Source: Rhizobium sp. ASV8
GTDB taxonomy: Bacteria > Pseudomonadota > Alphaproteobacteria > Rhizobiales > Rhizobiaceae
Assembly (NCBI RefSeq): GCF_016429255.1
Contig: NZ_JAELUG010000002.1
Span: forward strand, 103,183-167,182
Direction: 5' to 3'
Length of the DNA stretch: 64,000 bases
Below the pieces are notes generated by a model that saw only the letters and a list, made by a program, of their open reading frames with translations, was not told where the DNA came from and ran no database searches. How positions within the stretch are numbered: the first letter of the stretch is position 1; each line of letters starts with the position of its first letter. This document shows positions 52,780 to 61,517 of the stretch, one piece after another. Made by a program: the position numbers and the translations under genes.

Positions 52780-55185
52780 ATGAGGGGAGCGTCCTTGACG
52801 CCAGCGAAGCTGGAACGCCTGAAGGATTTGGAGCGCCAGGCTCTGTGGCACGCATGCTGGATGATCCACAATGCCAACCACCTGCGTGAAAAGGGAGAGG
52901 TAAAGGTCGGAGGACACCAGGCCTCATGCGCATCGCTGGTCTCGATCATGACCGCCTTGTATTTCCATGTCCTGCGACCGGAAGATCGCGTCGCAGTCAA
53001 GCCGCATGCCTCGCCCGTTTTCCACGGTATTCAGTATCTGATGGGCAATCAGACGCAGGAAAAGCTGCAGAATTTCCGTGGCTTCGGCGGCGCGCAATCC
53101 TATCCTAGCCGCACCAAGGACATCGACGACGTCGATTTTTCCACCGGCTCCGTTGGCCTCGGCGTTGCGATCACCGCTTTTGCCTCGATCGTGCAGGACT
53201 ATATCGCTGCCAAATCATGGTCGAAGGAACGCCCCGACGGACGGATGATCGCGCTGGTCGGCGATGCCGAACTGGACGAGGGCAACATCTACGAGTGCCT
53301 GCAGGAAGGCTGGAAGCACGATCTGCGCAACACCTGGTGGGTAATCGACTATAACCGCCAGAGCCTCGACGGCGTGGTGCGCGAAGGCTTGTGGCAGCGT
53401 ATCGAAGGCATTTTCACCGCCTTCGGCTGGGATGTGAAGGTTTTGAAATACGGCGCGCTCCAGCAGGCCGCCTTCAAGGAGCGCGGCGGCGAGGCGCTGC
53501 GCGGCTGGATCGACCGCTGCCCCAACCAGCTTTACTCCGCTTTGACGTTTCAGGGCGGCAGCGCATGGCGCAAGCGCCTCACCGACGAGATCGGCGCCGA
53601 AGCCGGAGTTAACGAGCTTCTTGCTGCGCGGAGCGATGAGCAACTTTCCGACCTCATGAACAATCTCGGCGGCCACTGCCTCCAGACGCTGGTCGACACC
53701 TTTGAAAGCATCGACCATGACCGGCCGACGGTCTTCCTCGCCTATACGATCAAGGGCTGGGGCACGCCGCTCGCCGGCCACAAGGACAATCATGCCGGTT
53801 TGATGACCAAGGCGCAGATGGAGGCCTTCCAGAGCCGCATCGGCGTGAAGCAGGGCGAGGAATGGGAGAAATTCGGCGCGACCCGCTCGCCAGAGGCTGT
53901 CGGCAAATTCCTCAAGACGGTCCCCTTCTTTGCCGAGGGCAGGCGGCGCTTCAGCGCTCCGGCGCTGCCATCGCCCGGACCGATGTTCCTCGACGATCGC
54001 GAACTGTCGACGCAAGCCGGCTTCGGCAAAATCCTGGATGCACTTGCGCAGCGCAATGATCCGCTTTCCGCACGTATCGTCACCACCGCACCCGACGTCA
54101 CCGTCTCGACCAACCTTGGTCCCTGGGTCAATCGCCGCGGCCTGTTTGCGCGCGAACAGCTGGCTGATACCTTCCGTGACGAGCGCGTGCCGTCGACGCA
54201 GAAATGGGAATTCGGCCCAGCCGGCCAGCACATCGAGCTCGGCATTGCCGAGATGAACCTCTTCCTGCTGCTTGGGGCTGCGGGCCTCTCGCACTCCCTG
54301 TTCGGCGAGCGGCTGCTGCCGATCGGCACCGTTTACGATCCCTTCGTGGCGCGCGGCCTCGATGCACTGAACTATGCCTGCTATCAGGACGCACGTTTCA
54401 TGATCGTCGGCACGCCTTCCGGCGTGACGTTGGCGCCTGAAGGCGGAGCGCATCAGTCGATCGGTTCACAACTCATCGGCATGAGCCAGGACGGGCTGGC
54501 AAGCTTCGAGCCGGCCTACCTCGACGAACTCTCCATCATCATGAACTGGGCCTTCGACTACATGCAGCGCGATGGCGACGCGACCCACGACCCTCGGACC
54601 TGGCTTCGCGACGAAACCGGCGGTTCGATCTATCTGCGCCTGACCACACGTCCGCTGGAGCAGATTGCGCTGCGGCGTGAGGATGCCGCGTTCCGGCAAG
54701 GCGTTATCGACGGAGCTTATTGGCTGCGCAAACCTTCCGCCCGCACCCGCATCGTGCTTGCCTATCAAGGCTGCATTGCGCCGGAGGTACTGATGGCGGC
54801 TGGAAACATGGCGGAAACCTATGGCGATGTGGCGGTATTGGCTGTCACCTCGGCCGATCGGCTGAATGCCGGTTGGACGGCAGCGCAACGCGCCCGTCGA
54901 CACGGACATCCCGGTGCTCATAGCCATATCGAAGCGCTGCTCGGCAGCGTTTCACGTGCGGCCAACCTGATTACCGTTACGGACGGCCATCCGGCAACGC
55001 TCGGATGGCTCGGATCGGTACACGGACACAGGACCGTGTCGCTCGGCGTCGAGCATTTCGGCCAAACGGGCACGATTGCCGATCTCTATGCCCATTTCGG
55101 CATCGACACCCACGCGATCATCGAAGCCGCCGAAGCCCTGACACGCAGCGAAGCGGCCATACCGTTCGGAGTAAGCGCAGCCTAA
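52780..55185 (+). CDS. Homodimeric E1-type 2-oxoacid dehydrogenase (AceE/MdeB-like), transketolase family
   Basis: The 801-residue thiamine-diphosphate enzyme has the TPP motif LVGDAELDEGNIYECLQEGWKHDLRNTWWVIDYNRQSLDG (GDxE...N form), followed by the pyrimidine-binding and C-terminal transketolase domains. The N-terminal YFHVLRP-type segment and the QYLMGNQTQEKLQNFRGFGGAQSYPSRTKD block resemble AceE/MdeB rather than classical transketolase. MdeB near a methionine gamma-lyase oxidises 2-oxobutyrate. Here no lyase gene is adjacent. Substrate (pyruvate, 2-oxobutyrate or other) is unsure. GAGGGAGAG lies upstream of ATG 52780. Confidence 0.88.
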   Translation: MRGASLTPAKLERLKDLERQALWHACWMIHNANHLREKGEVKVGGHQASCASLVSIMTALYFHVLRPEDRVAVKPHASPVFHGIQYLMGNQTQEKLQNFRGFGGAQSYPSRTKDIDDVDFSTGSVGLGVAITAFASIVQDYIAAKSWSKERPDGRMIALVGDAELDEGNIYECLQEGWKHDLRNTWWVIDYNRQSLDGVVREGLWQRIEGIFTAFGWDVKVLKYGALQQAAFKERGGEALRGWIDRCPNQLYSALTFQGGSAWRKRLTDEIGAEAGVNELLAARSDEQLSDLMNNLGGHCLQTLVDTFESIDHDRPTVFLAYTIKGWGTPLAGHKDNHAGLMTKAQMEAFQSRIGVKQGEEWEKFGATRSPEAVGKFLKTVPFFAEGRRRFSAPALPSPGPMFLDDRELSTQAGFGKILDALAQRNDPLSARIVTTAPDVTVSTNLGPWVNRRGLFAREQLADTFRDERVPSTQKWEFGPAGQHIELGIAEMNLFLLLGAAGLSHSLFGERLLPIGTVYDPFVARGLDALNYACYQDARFMIVGTPSGVTLAPEGGAHQSIGSQLIGMSQDGLASFEPAYLDELSIIMNWAFDYMQRDGDATHDPRTWLRDETGGSIYLRLTTRPLEQIALRREDAAFRQGVIDGAYWLRKPSARTRIVLAYQGCIAPEVLMAAGNMAETYGDVAVLAVTSADRLNAGWTAAQRARRHGHPGAHSHIEALLGSVSRAANLITVTDGHPATLGWLGSVHGHRTVSLGVEHFGQTGTIADLYAHFGIDTHAIIEAAEALTRSEAAIPFGVSAA

Positions 55186-55209
55186 AGCCAAGCGGGCACC
55201 ACGAAATCG

Positions 55210-55235
55210 GCCAGGGTTCATCCCCTGGCTTTTTT
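55210..55235 (+). terminator. Intrinsic terminator of the E1-type gene
   Basis: GCCAGGG (55210-55216) and CCCTGGC (55223-55229) form a 7-bp stem followed by T6. It begins 25 nt after the stop codon and overlaps the 3' end of the convergent GH172 gene. Confidence 0.85.
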
Positions 55236-56414
55236 CACGGCTATCTCCATCTCCTTGAACGGCCGGCGAAAAGTCGGCACGCGTTCCATGACATCTGGAA
55301 AAGCCGCGAACGGCTTGTGCGGTTCGGCCTGATACCAGAATGCGACGGAGGAAATATCGTCGGAACGGCGGTTTGCATGACCGTGCTCGATCGTGACCCG
55401 AATGTGCTTCTGGAAGATGGCCGGATCCTCGATATGCCAGCGATAGAGCGTCACCGGTTCGGTCCAGTTCGGGCCGCCGGCGGAGATGATGCCGTGATAG
55501 GGAGCGCTGTAATCCTGCGTCGGGCACCATGCCGTATTGAAATAGTCTTCCGTTCCCGTGCCATGCAGTGTCGGCGGCCAGGCATCATTGGCGCCGGATG
55601 ACGATTCCGCACGCGGTTCGATCAGCGTTGCTTTCGGCCCTATGCGCGGATCGGGCTTGCGCACCGTGTCCGGCACGGAAAGACCTTGCTCACCGTCGAT
55701 GAAAATCATGTCGTCTCCCTCGCCGTACCAGTCCCACACATCAGAACGGCGGCGGGAATAGACGCTGTAGAGGACGCCGACATAGTGCCCCCGCCCCTCG
55801 GCTTCCAGAATTGTGTAGTTTTCCCTCCCGTCGACATTCTCGCCGCCGAAGAGATATTCCTCGTTGGTAAGACCTGTATCGCTCATCCCTTGCGGCCGCG
55901 ATTGGCGATATTGCGCGTGGAAACGGCCCATCCCCTCTTCCAGCTTTTCGTGCAGTTCGAGGTCGACGTAATAATAGAATAACAGGTCGTGTTCGGCCTC
56001 GTTGGTGACGGTCAACTTCATATGAGAGCCGAAAGGCATCGGAAAATAGCAGTTGAACGCCTTGCCGTCCTCAGGGCTCGCCTGCATGGGCAGGCTGGCG
56101 TAGTTCGCAGTGCGACCATGGCCCATACCAAAGAAATCGCCGATTGGCGCCTCGATACTGGGTTCTGTCTCGCCGTCCCAATATCCGCGAAGGACGATCT
56201 TGCGCAGGAAGTTTTCGCTTTCGCAGGCAAGCGTCGCCCATATATGGGTGACGATACCGGCACCTGCATGTTCGGCAATGATCTCGGTCTTGCCCGGCTC
56301 GACGTGGAAGCGATCGTCGTTGCCACCGGTGCGGTCATAGCTTGAAAAGCGGCGCGTCTTTGCGTCACGTAGTTTTGCCAACCCGCGCAAGGGTGAAAGG
56401 CCAAGATTGCTCAT
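55218..56414 (-). CDS. DUF2961 / GH172 glycoside hydrolase
   Basis: The 398-residue protein has no signal peptide, so it probably acts in the cytoplasm. It shows TKTRRFSSYDRTGG-like SSYDRTGGNDDRFHVEPG, GIVTHIWATLACESENFLRKIVLRGYWDGETEPSIEAPIGDFFGMGHG and WPPTLHGTGTEDYFNTAWCP with conserved acidic residues, matching DUF2961. This family includes difructose-anhydride-forming enzymes and D-arabinofuranosidases (GH172). It is the last gene of the LacI-ABC operon, so it likely cleaves the imported sugar. AGGAG precedes ATG 56414. Confidence 0.87.
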   Translation of the reverse strand: MSNLGLSPLRGLAKLRDAKTRRFSSYDRTGGNDDRFHVEPGKTEIIAEHAGAGIVTHIWATLACESENFLRKIVLRGYWDGETEPSIEAPIGDFFGMGHGRTANYASLPMQASPEDGKAFNCYFPMPFGSHMKLTVTNEAEHDLLFYYYVDLELHEKLEEGMGRFHAQYRQSRPQGMSDTGLTNEEYLFGGENVDGRENYTILEAEGRGHYVGVLYSVYSRRRSDVWDWYGEGDDMIFIDGEQGLSVPDTVRKPDPRIGPKATLIEPRAESSSGANDAWPPTLHGTGTEDYFNTAWCPTQDYSAPYHGIISAGGPNWTEPVTLYRWHIEDPAIFQKHIRVTIEHGHANRRSDDISSVAFWYQAEPHKPFAAFPDVMERVPTFRRPFKEMEIAVKKARG

Positions 56415-56442
56415 GAATGTCTCCTGTCTTGGATGAGGGCGG

Positions 56443-57291
56443 CTACTTCAGGCCGCTGGTCTTCAGCGAATCCATGATCTGCCGCTGGAAAATCACAAAG
56501 AGAACGAGGGTGGGGATGGCAACGATCGTCGAGGCCGCCATCATGTAGTTCCAGGATGCCGAATATTGGCTCTTGAAGTTGGCGATGCCCACTTGAACCA
56601 TCCACAGATTGGGATTTGAGGTGATGGTCAATGGCCACAGGAACGAGTTCCAGTTCGCAAGGAAGAATAGAATGGCGAGCGCCGAGATCATCGGGCGGCT
56701 CAGCGGCAGGATGATGCTCCAGTAGATCCGCCAGTAACCGGCGCCATCGATTACGGCAGCCTCCTCGATCTCGCGTGGCAGGGAAAGATAATATTGTCGC
56801 AGCAAGAAGATCCCGAAAGCGTTGAAGATCGCGGGAACGATGAGACCTGCATAAGAATTGATCATCCCCATCGCCTTGACGATGATGAACAAAGGAACGA
56901 TCACAACTGGAAGCGAGACAAGAAAGGTAGAGAAGATAGCAAGAAAGATGATTTCACGCCCCGGGAACCGCAACCGCGCCAGTGCATAGCCCGCCATCGT
57001 GTGGAAGAATAGCGCAACGATTGTCACTGTCGCCGAAACGAAGAAGCTGTTGAGCATATAACGGATGAAAGGCACGCCCGTCAGCACATAGATAAAGTTA
57101 TCAAGTGTTGGCGATTCCGGTATGAGCGCGGACGAGAAAGACTCCGCCGCTGGCTTGAAAGCGATCGATGCCATCCACAGCAGTGGAAATAGTGTCATAA
57201 GCGCAAGTATGGCTGCAATCAGCATCCACAGACACCGCACCAATGTGACCTGCGATCTTGCGAAGTAGCCATTAGGTTGATCATTCCGCAT
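56443..57291 (-). CDS. Carbohydrate ABC transporter permease, MalG type
   Basis: This 282-residue permease has six hydrophobic segments and an EAA loop (LPREIEEAAVIDGAGYWRIYWSIILPLSRP). It overlaps the MalF-type permease by 11 nt, showing tight coupling. The GH172 gene follows after 28 nt. Confidence 0.93.
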   Translation of the reverse strand: MRNDQPNGYFARSQVTLVRCLWMLIAAILALMTLFPLLWMASIAFKPAAESFSSALIPESPTLDNFIYVLTGVPFIRYMLNSFFVSATVTIVALFFHTMAGYALARLRFPGREIIFLAIFSTFLVSLPVVIVPLFIIVKAMGMINSYAGLIVPAIFNAFGIFLLRQYYLSLPREIEEAAVIDGAGYWRIYWSIILPLSRPMISALAILFFLANWNSFLWPLTITSNPNLWMVQVGIANFKSQYSASWNYMMAASTIVAIPTLVLFVIFQRQIMDSLKTSGLK

Positions 57292-58225
57292 GCTCGAAAC
57301 GTCCCCCGCTGGTCATAACAAAGAAAATGGCGGTTACGATCATGAGCGCGACGACGAGAATCGACGACATGGCAGCTGCATAACCGAAGGCACCGAACGA
57401 AAAGGCCTGCTGGTAGATGTAGACGATCAACACCGCTGTCGAATTGGCCGGACCACCCTTGGTCATGACATAGATGATGTCGAAAGCCTGCGCGCCCGCA
57501 ACGGCCGCAACCATCGAGACCATGAGAACAAAGAAGCTTGTTGGTTTCAGAAGCGGCAACGTGATAAACCGGAAGCGCTCGACTGGCCCGGCACCGTCTA
57601 TCATCGCGGCATCGTAATACTCCTTCGGAATATCCTGCAGCCCGCCCAGGAAAATCAGCATGTAGAAACCCATCAGGAACCAGACACTGACGAGCACGAC
57701 AGTGACAAGGGCAAAGTTGGGATCGCCGAGGAAGGAGATGGGGGCTAGGCCGAGCGTGGGCAGAACCTGATTGACGATACCGATTTTGTCGATGACCATG
57801 AACTGCCAAACAAGTGCCACGACCACAAGGCTGACCATATTCGGCGCAAAGAACATCGAGCGCATGACGGCGTTGAAGCGATTGGTCTGCTGCACGAGCA
57901 GCGCCAGGCCCAATCCGCTGACATAGAGCGACGGTACAAGCATGAGCGCATAGAGCGCAGTCACTCTTGCTCCCTTCCAGAATAGCGGGTCATGCCAGAT
58001 GCGAATGTAATTCTTGGCGCCGACGAAATTGTAGCCACCGAAGCCATTGACTTCGTAGACGCTCAATACCAACGACAGAAACATCGGCACGCCGAGAAAA
58101 AGAAAAAGACCGAGCGCATCGGGCAAAACAAACAGATAGCCTGCGACCCACTCGCGATGCCGGGCGGAAAGACCCTTATATCTACCCTGCGCACGGCTCG
58201 TCGCCACGTCCGAAATTGTCGTCAT
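57281..58225 (-). CDS. Carbohydrate ABC transporter permease, MalF type
   Basis: This 314-residue permease has six membrane segments and an EAA-type loop (IPKEYYDAAMIDGAGPVERFRFITLPLLKP). The N-terminal cytoplasmic tail of about 30 residues is long but normal for the class. A 63-nt gap with GC-rich stem potential separates it from the binding protein gene. Confidence 0.93.
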   Translation of the reverse strand: MTTISDVATSRAQGRYKGLSARHREWVAGYLFVLPDALGLFLFLGVPMFLSLVLSVYEVNGFGGYNFVGAKNYIRIWHDPLFWKGARVTALYALMLVPSLYVSGLGLALLVQQTNRFNAVMRSMFFAPNMVSLVVVALVWQFMVIDKIGIVNQVLPTLGLAPISFLGDPNFALVTVVLVSVWFLMGFYMLIFLGGLQDIPKEYYDAAMIDGAGPVERFRFITLPLLKPTSFFVLMVSMVAAVAGAQAFDIIYVMTKGGPANSTAVLIVYIYQQAFSFGAFGYAAAMSSILVVALMIVTAIFFVMTSGGRFEHAE

Positions 58226-58288
58226 GATTTCGTCCCGAAAAGAGAGGCCAGCGCCGAAGGCAAATGCCGCGGCGGCCGGCAGTTCTTC

Positions 58289-59641
58289 CTAGAGAATTGG
58301 CGCACCGCTATAGGAGCCGAGAAACGCGTCGAGCTGCTGCGAGGCGGATGTTGCCGTCGCTTGCGGATCGGCGCCGCCGAGCTGGGTCTGTTGAATCGCG
58401 TCGGAGATGATCTTGTAGACCTCCGGGGGTAGACGCGGCTCGGCACGGGTGCCTGGATGCACGTCAGCGGCAAACTTGCCGATCATGCCTGTCTTGAACG
58501 CATCGCCTCCCGCCGCAAGTGCGCTTTCACGCGGTGGCATGTCGGACTTGCCTTTGGTGCACCAATCGGCGACGCGCTGGACGGAACCCTTGTCCTTCGA
58601 GGCGAGAGCCCAGGCGCAGAACTGGGCTGCCGCATCCGGATTTTTTCCCTTGGCGTTGGCGACGAAGGCCCAGCCACCGCCCACGGTCACATATTTGCCG
58701 TTCGGCGGCGTTGGCAGGCGAAAGACGCCATATTTGAAATCCTTGGCATTGCTCTGCAACTGAGAAATGCCCCAGATGCCGACATTCTGGATGGCGCAAT
58801 AGCCGGATGCGAGGTTGGCGACGGTGTCGTTCGCGCCACTTCCCATGACCTGACGCGGCGCCGCGCCGGAATTGACAGCGTCCTGCCAGAATTTCAGCGC
58901 TTGCACCGTGGCAGGTGAATCGAAGGCGCTCTTCCCGTCCTTGCTCTGGAATTCACCGCCGCCCTGCCAAAGGAAGGGATACCACGTGAAGTTCTGGTAA
59001 TAACCAGGCTGGGTCTCGAACAGCACACCGAAACGCTTTGGCGTCGTCAGCTTCTTGGCCAGTTCGAGTAGTTCCGCCCAGGTCTTGGGCACGTCATTCT
59101 CGTTCAGTTTTGCCTCTTCGAAAGCCTTGACGGAATAGTACATCGCCATCGGCTCGACTTCCATCGGGATACCGTAGATCTTGCCATCGACCATCCGGTT
59201 GGCGATGACGCTCTCCGGGAAATCCTCCTTGGCGTCGATGTGCGGCGTCAGGTCCTGCAGGACGCCGCCATTGTAGTAGCGCAGAAAATCTCCGGGCGAG
59301 ATGAGGAAGATGTCCGGCCCCTCACCCGAGGCGAAGGCGGTCGCGAGCTTCGGCCCGTTGATGTATTCGGCATTGGGCACATATTCGAGCTCGACCTTCT
59401 GTGGATGGCTATCGTTCCAGGCCGCAACAGCCTGTTGGAACCAATCGACCTGACTCTGCACCGCGCCGCCCGGCGCGTAGAATTGCCAGAATTTCAGTGG
59501 CGCGCTTTGCGCCCGCACGGCCATGCGGCCTAAATAGGGAAATCCGCTCAATCCGGCAGCAGCCCCGGTTGCAATGATCGCGCCACCTTTGAGCACGCCA
59601 CGTCGGGTTATTGCGGCAATAGACTTATCCTTACCTGTCAT
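58289..59641 (-). CDS. Carbohydrate ABC transporter substrate-binding protein (Tat-exported)
   Basis: The 450-residue protein starts at ATG 59641, with GGGAGG 5 nt upstream; a longer frame from 59662 is rejected. The N-terminus has ITRRGVLKGGAIIATGAAAGLSG, a twin-arginine signal, so the protein is folded before export. The mature part starts QSAPLKFWQFYAPGGAVQSQVDWFQQAVAAW, typical of family 1 binding proteins. It lies 59 nt after the LacI gene and in the same operon. Its ligand is likely a glycoside cleaved by the GH172 enzyme. Confidence 0.92.
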   Translation of the reverse strand: MTGKDKSIAAITRRGVLKGGAIIATGAAAGLSGFPYLGRMAVRAQSAPLKFWQFYAPGGAVQSQVDWFQQAVAAWNDSHPQKVELEYVPNAEYINGPKLATAFASGEGPDIFLISPGDFLRYYNGGVLQDLTPHIDAKEDFPESVIANRMVDGKIYGIPMEVEPMAMYYSVKAFEEAKLNENDVPKTWAELLELAKKLTTPKRFGVLFETQPGYYQNFTWYPFLWQGGGEFQSKDGKSAFDSPATVQALKFWQDAVNSGAAPRQVMGSGANDTVANLASGYCAIQNVGIWGISQLQSNAKDFKYGVFRLPTPPNGKYVTVGGGWAFVANAKGKNPDAAAQFCAWALASKDKGSVQRVADWCTKGKSDMPPRESALAAGGDAFKTGMIGKFAADVHPGTRAEPRLPPEVYKIISDAIQQTQLGGADPQATATSASQQLDAFLGSYSGAPIL

Positions 59642-59700
59642 GACTACCTCCCATTTTGCCAACTCGCCACGACAGCTCCTCCCGCGTGACGGCAGTCAAT

Positions 59701-60705
59701 TCATGCGGTATCGAAGGTGTGCAGATTGCACGGAATGACTTCGGAACGCGGCGGTCCCACATAGGCTCCGGAGAGCCTTTCCAGCAGCATTTCGGTTGCG
59801 CGATGGGCCAGCAGCGACGGCGTGTTGCCAACCCTGGTGATCCGTGGCCGCACATATTCGAGCTGCGGCTGATCACCGAAAACGGCAACACCGATATCCC
59901 TGGGTACGCTGATGCCGCGATCGAAGAAGGCCGCAAGTGCGCCGGCAGCCATCGGGTAATTGCCGAAGAAGATCACCGACGGCAGATCATCACCGTAATT
60001 TGCAAGGAGCCATTCGGCGGCCTCCTCTCCCGAGGGGCCGAGGTAAGTTCCCTCGCGCCGAAGTTCGGCGATCGGCTCGACGCCGTTGTCACGCAGGCCC
60101 CGCTCGAAACCTGCCGCCCTCGCCATGGCTTCTGCAAAGAAGGACGGGCCGGTCAGATGGGCGATCCTGCGATGGCCTTTCTTGGCAAGATAGGCCCCCA
60201 TTTGATAGCCGCCGCCAAAATCATCGATCTTGACGCTATCCACCGCCTGGTTCGGAAGATCGCCGATGAACACGGTCGGCAAGTCGATCTCGAGCAACGT
60301 ATCGTGCATGCCGTGCAGCGCGAAATCGCCGACAATGAGGCCATCGATCCGCCGGTTGCGGATCTGGCGGAGATAGTGCTCGCCGTGTTCCTGCGAGTGT
60401 CCCCCCGGAACATCGGTGTTGAAGATCAGAAGATCGAGGCCGATCGCCTCAAGGTCTGATTGCGCTGCCTGGACCATTTCGGGATAGAATGGGTTGCGAA
60501 TATCCGGGATCAGCATCGCGATGAGATTGGTGCGCCCCGTACGCAGACTTTGCGCCATCGGGTTCGGCACATAACCCAATTCCGCGATTGCCGCTTGAAC
60601 GCGACTGCGCAGATCGGCAGAGACCCGATCGGCATGATTCAGCACATGCGACACAGTGGTCGGCGACACTCCCGCATGCTTGGCAACTTTGGCGATCGTG
60701 GTCAT
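59701..60705 (-). CDS. LacI-family regulator of the GH172 operon
   Basis: The 334-residue regulator has TIAKVAKHAGVSPTTVSHVLNHADRVSADLRSRVQAAIAELGYVPNPMAQSLRTGRTNLIAMLIPDIRNPFYPEM, a textbook LacI HTH-hinge region, then a sugar-binding core. It is the first gene of the transporter operon and is preceded by a 36-bp inverted repeat that is probably its own operator, implying autoregulation. Confidence 0.93.
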   Translation of the reverse strand: MTTIAKVAKHAGVSPTTVSHVLNHADRVSADLRSRVQAAIAELGYVPNPMAQSLRTGRTNLIAMLIPDIRNPFYPEMVQAAQSDLEAIGLDLLIFNTDVPGGHSQEHGEHYLRQIRNRRIDGLIVGDFALHGMHDTLLEIDLPTVFIGDLPNQAVDSVKIDDFGGGYQMGAYLAKKGHRRIAHLTGPSFFAEAMARAAGFERGLRDNGVEPIAELRREGTYLGPSGEEAAEWLLANYGDDLPSVIFFGNYPMAAGALAAFFDRGISVPRDIGVAVFGDQPQLEYVRPRITRVGNTPSLLAHRATEMLLERLSGAYVGPPRSEVIPCNLHTFDTA

Positions 60706-60725
60706 GCATGTAGGCTATGAGATTA

Positions 60726-60761
60726 TAAATCGATTTGCAAATGCTTTTGCAAATCGATTTA
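60726..60761. promoter_or_regulatory. Double operator of the GH172 operon
   Basis: TAAATCGATTTGCAAA (60726-60741) and its exact reverse complement (60746-60761) are separated by TGCT, a 16-bp-arm inverted repeat. Each half contains the palindrome AAATCGATTT, a LacI-type operator core, 24 bp apart, and TTTGCAAA twice. It is 21 nt before the LacI start codon. The rest of 60762-60936 shows no gene. Confidence 0.7.
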
Positions 60762-60936
60762 CAAGCTGGCTTTACCGCCTCTGGAACACCTTCGGTGGCG
60801 ACAAATACAACGGGGCGCGCGAAAGCAATGTCGGATTCTATTCAAATGGCAGCCTATGCATCTGCGCCGGCCGCCGCAGCGTTTCCGGCTGGAACAGGCT
60901 GCGTTCTATCGCCCTGCAGCAATGCCGGCATTGCGG

Positions 60937-61242
60937 TCAAAAGTTGGAAATGCCTTTCGCCTTAAGCTTCGTTCTGGCGACCGTCACATAGAAGTAGTTC
61001 TTGAGTTCGCCCAGGCATGTCTTCACTCTGCCCTCGACCACCTTGCGGTCCAGGTTTTCCGTTCCGGCGTCATGATTTCGAAATCGCATCAGAACGTCGA
61101 TGTTGCGATCGCAGTCCGTGATCTGCTTCTGCAAGCCATCCGCCTGCCGCTCGGTATTGAGCGGCCATCCGTTCAATGCACCGCTGGCCAACAGCACCAC
61201 AAAGGCGCCAGCCACAACCAGCTTCAGAATGCCACTCATCAT
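60937..61242 (-). CDS. Small exported hypothetical protein
   Basis: The 101-residue protein begins MMSGILKLVVAGAFVVLLASGALNGW, a hydrophobic segment that may be a signal peptide or membrane anchor. The rest is charged (ITDCDRNIDVLMRFRNHDAG, LDRKVVEGRVKTCLGELKNYFYVTVARTKLKAKG) with two cysteines that could form a disulfide. A GTGGGG precedes the start. No family is recognised. It stands alone. Confidence 0.5.
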   Translation of the reverse strand: MMSGILKLVVAGAFVVLLASGALNGWPLNTERQADGLQKQITDCDRNIDVLMRFRNHDAGTENLDRKVVEGRVKTCLGELKNYFYVTVARTKLKAKGISNF

Positions 61243-61517
61243 GCCCCACTAGACCCGCCGGCCCATAAACGTCGGAAATTGTACCCCGAGCACCACCCAA
61301 AATGCAATCGATCGACGGGCGGCAATCATAGCTTGCCCCCAGCGGAGAATTCCCCGGATATACACGATTGGAGCGCCAAATCGGCACGCAATCTCGGTTT
61401 TGCACGACATTGGCCATGCTTCAACGGGATAAATCGGCCACGCGCGATCGGACCGTCACGACTGGGTCAGGAGTTTAAGCCGGCGACGTCTGGCTCCGAA
61501 AGCAAGGTCCACATTCA

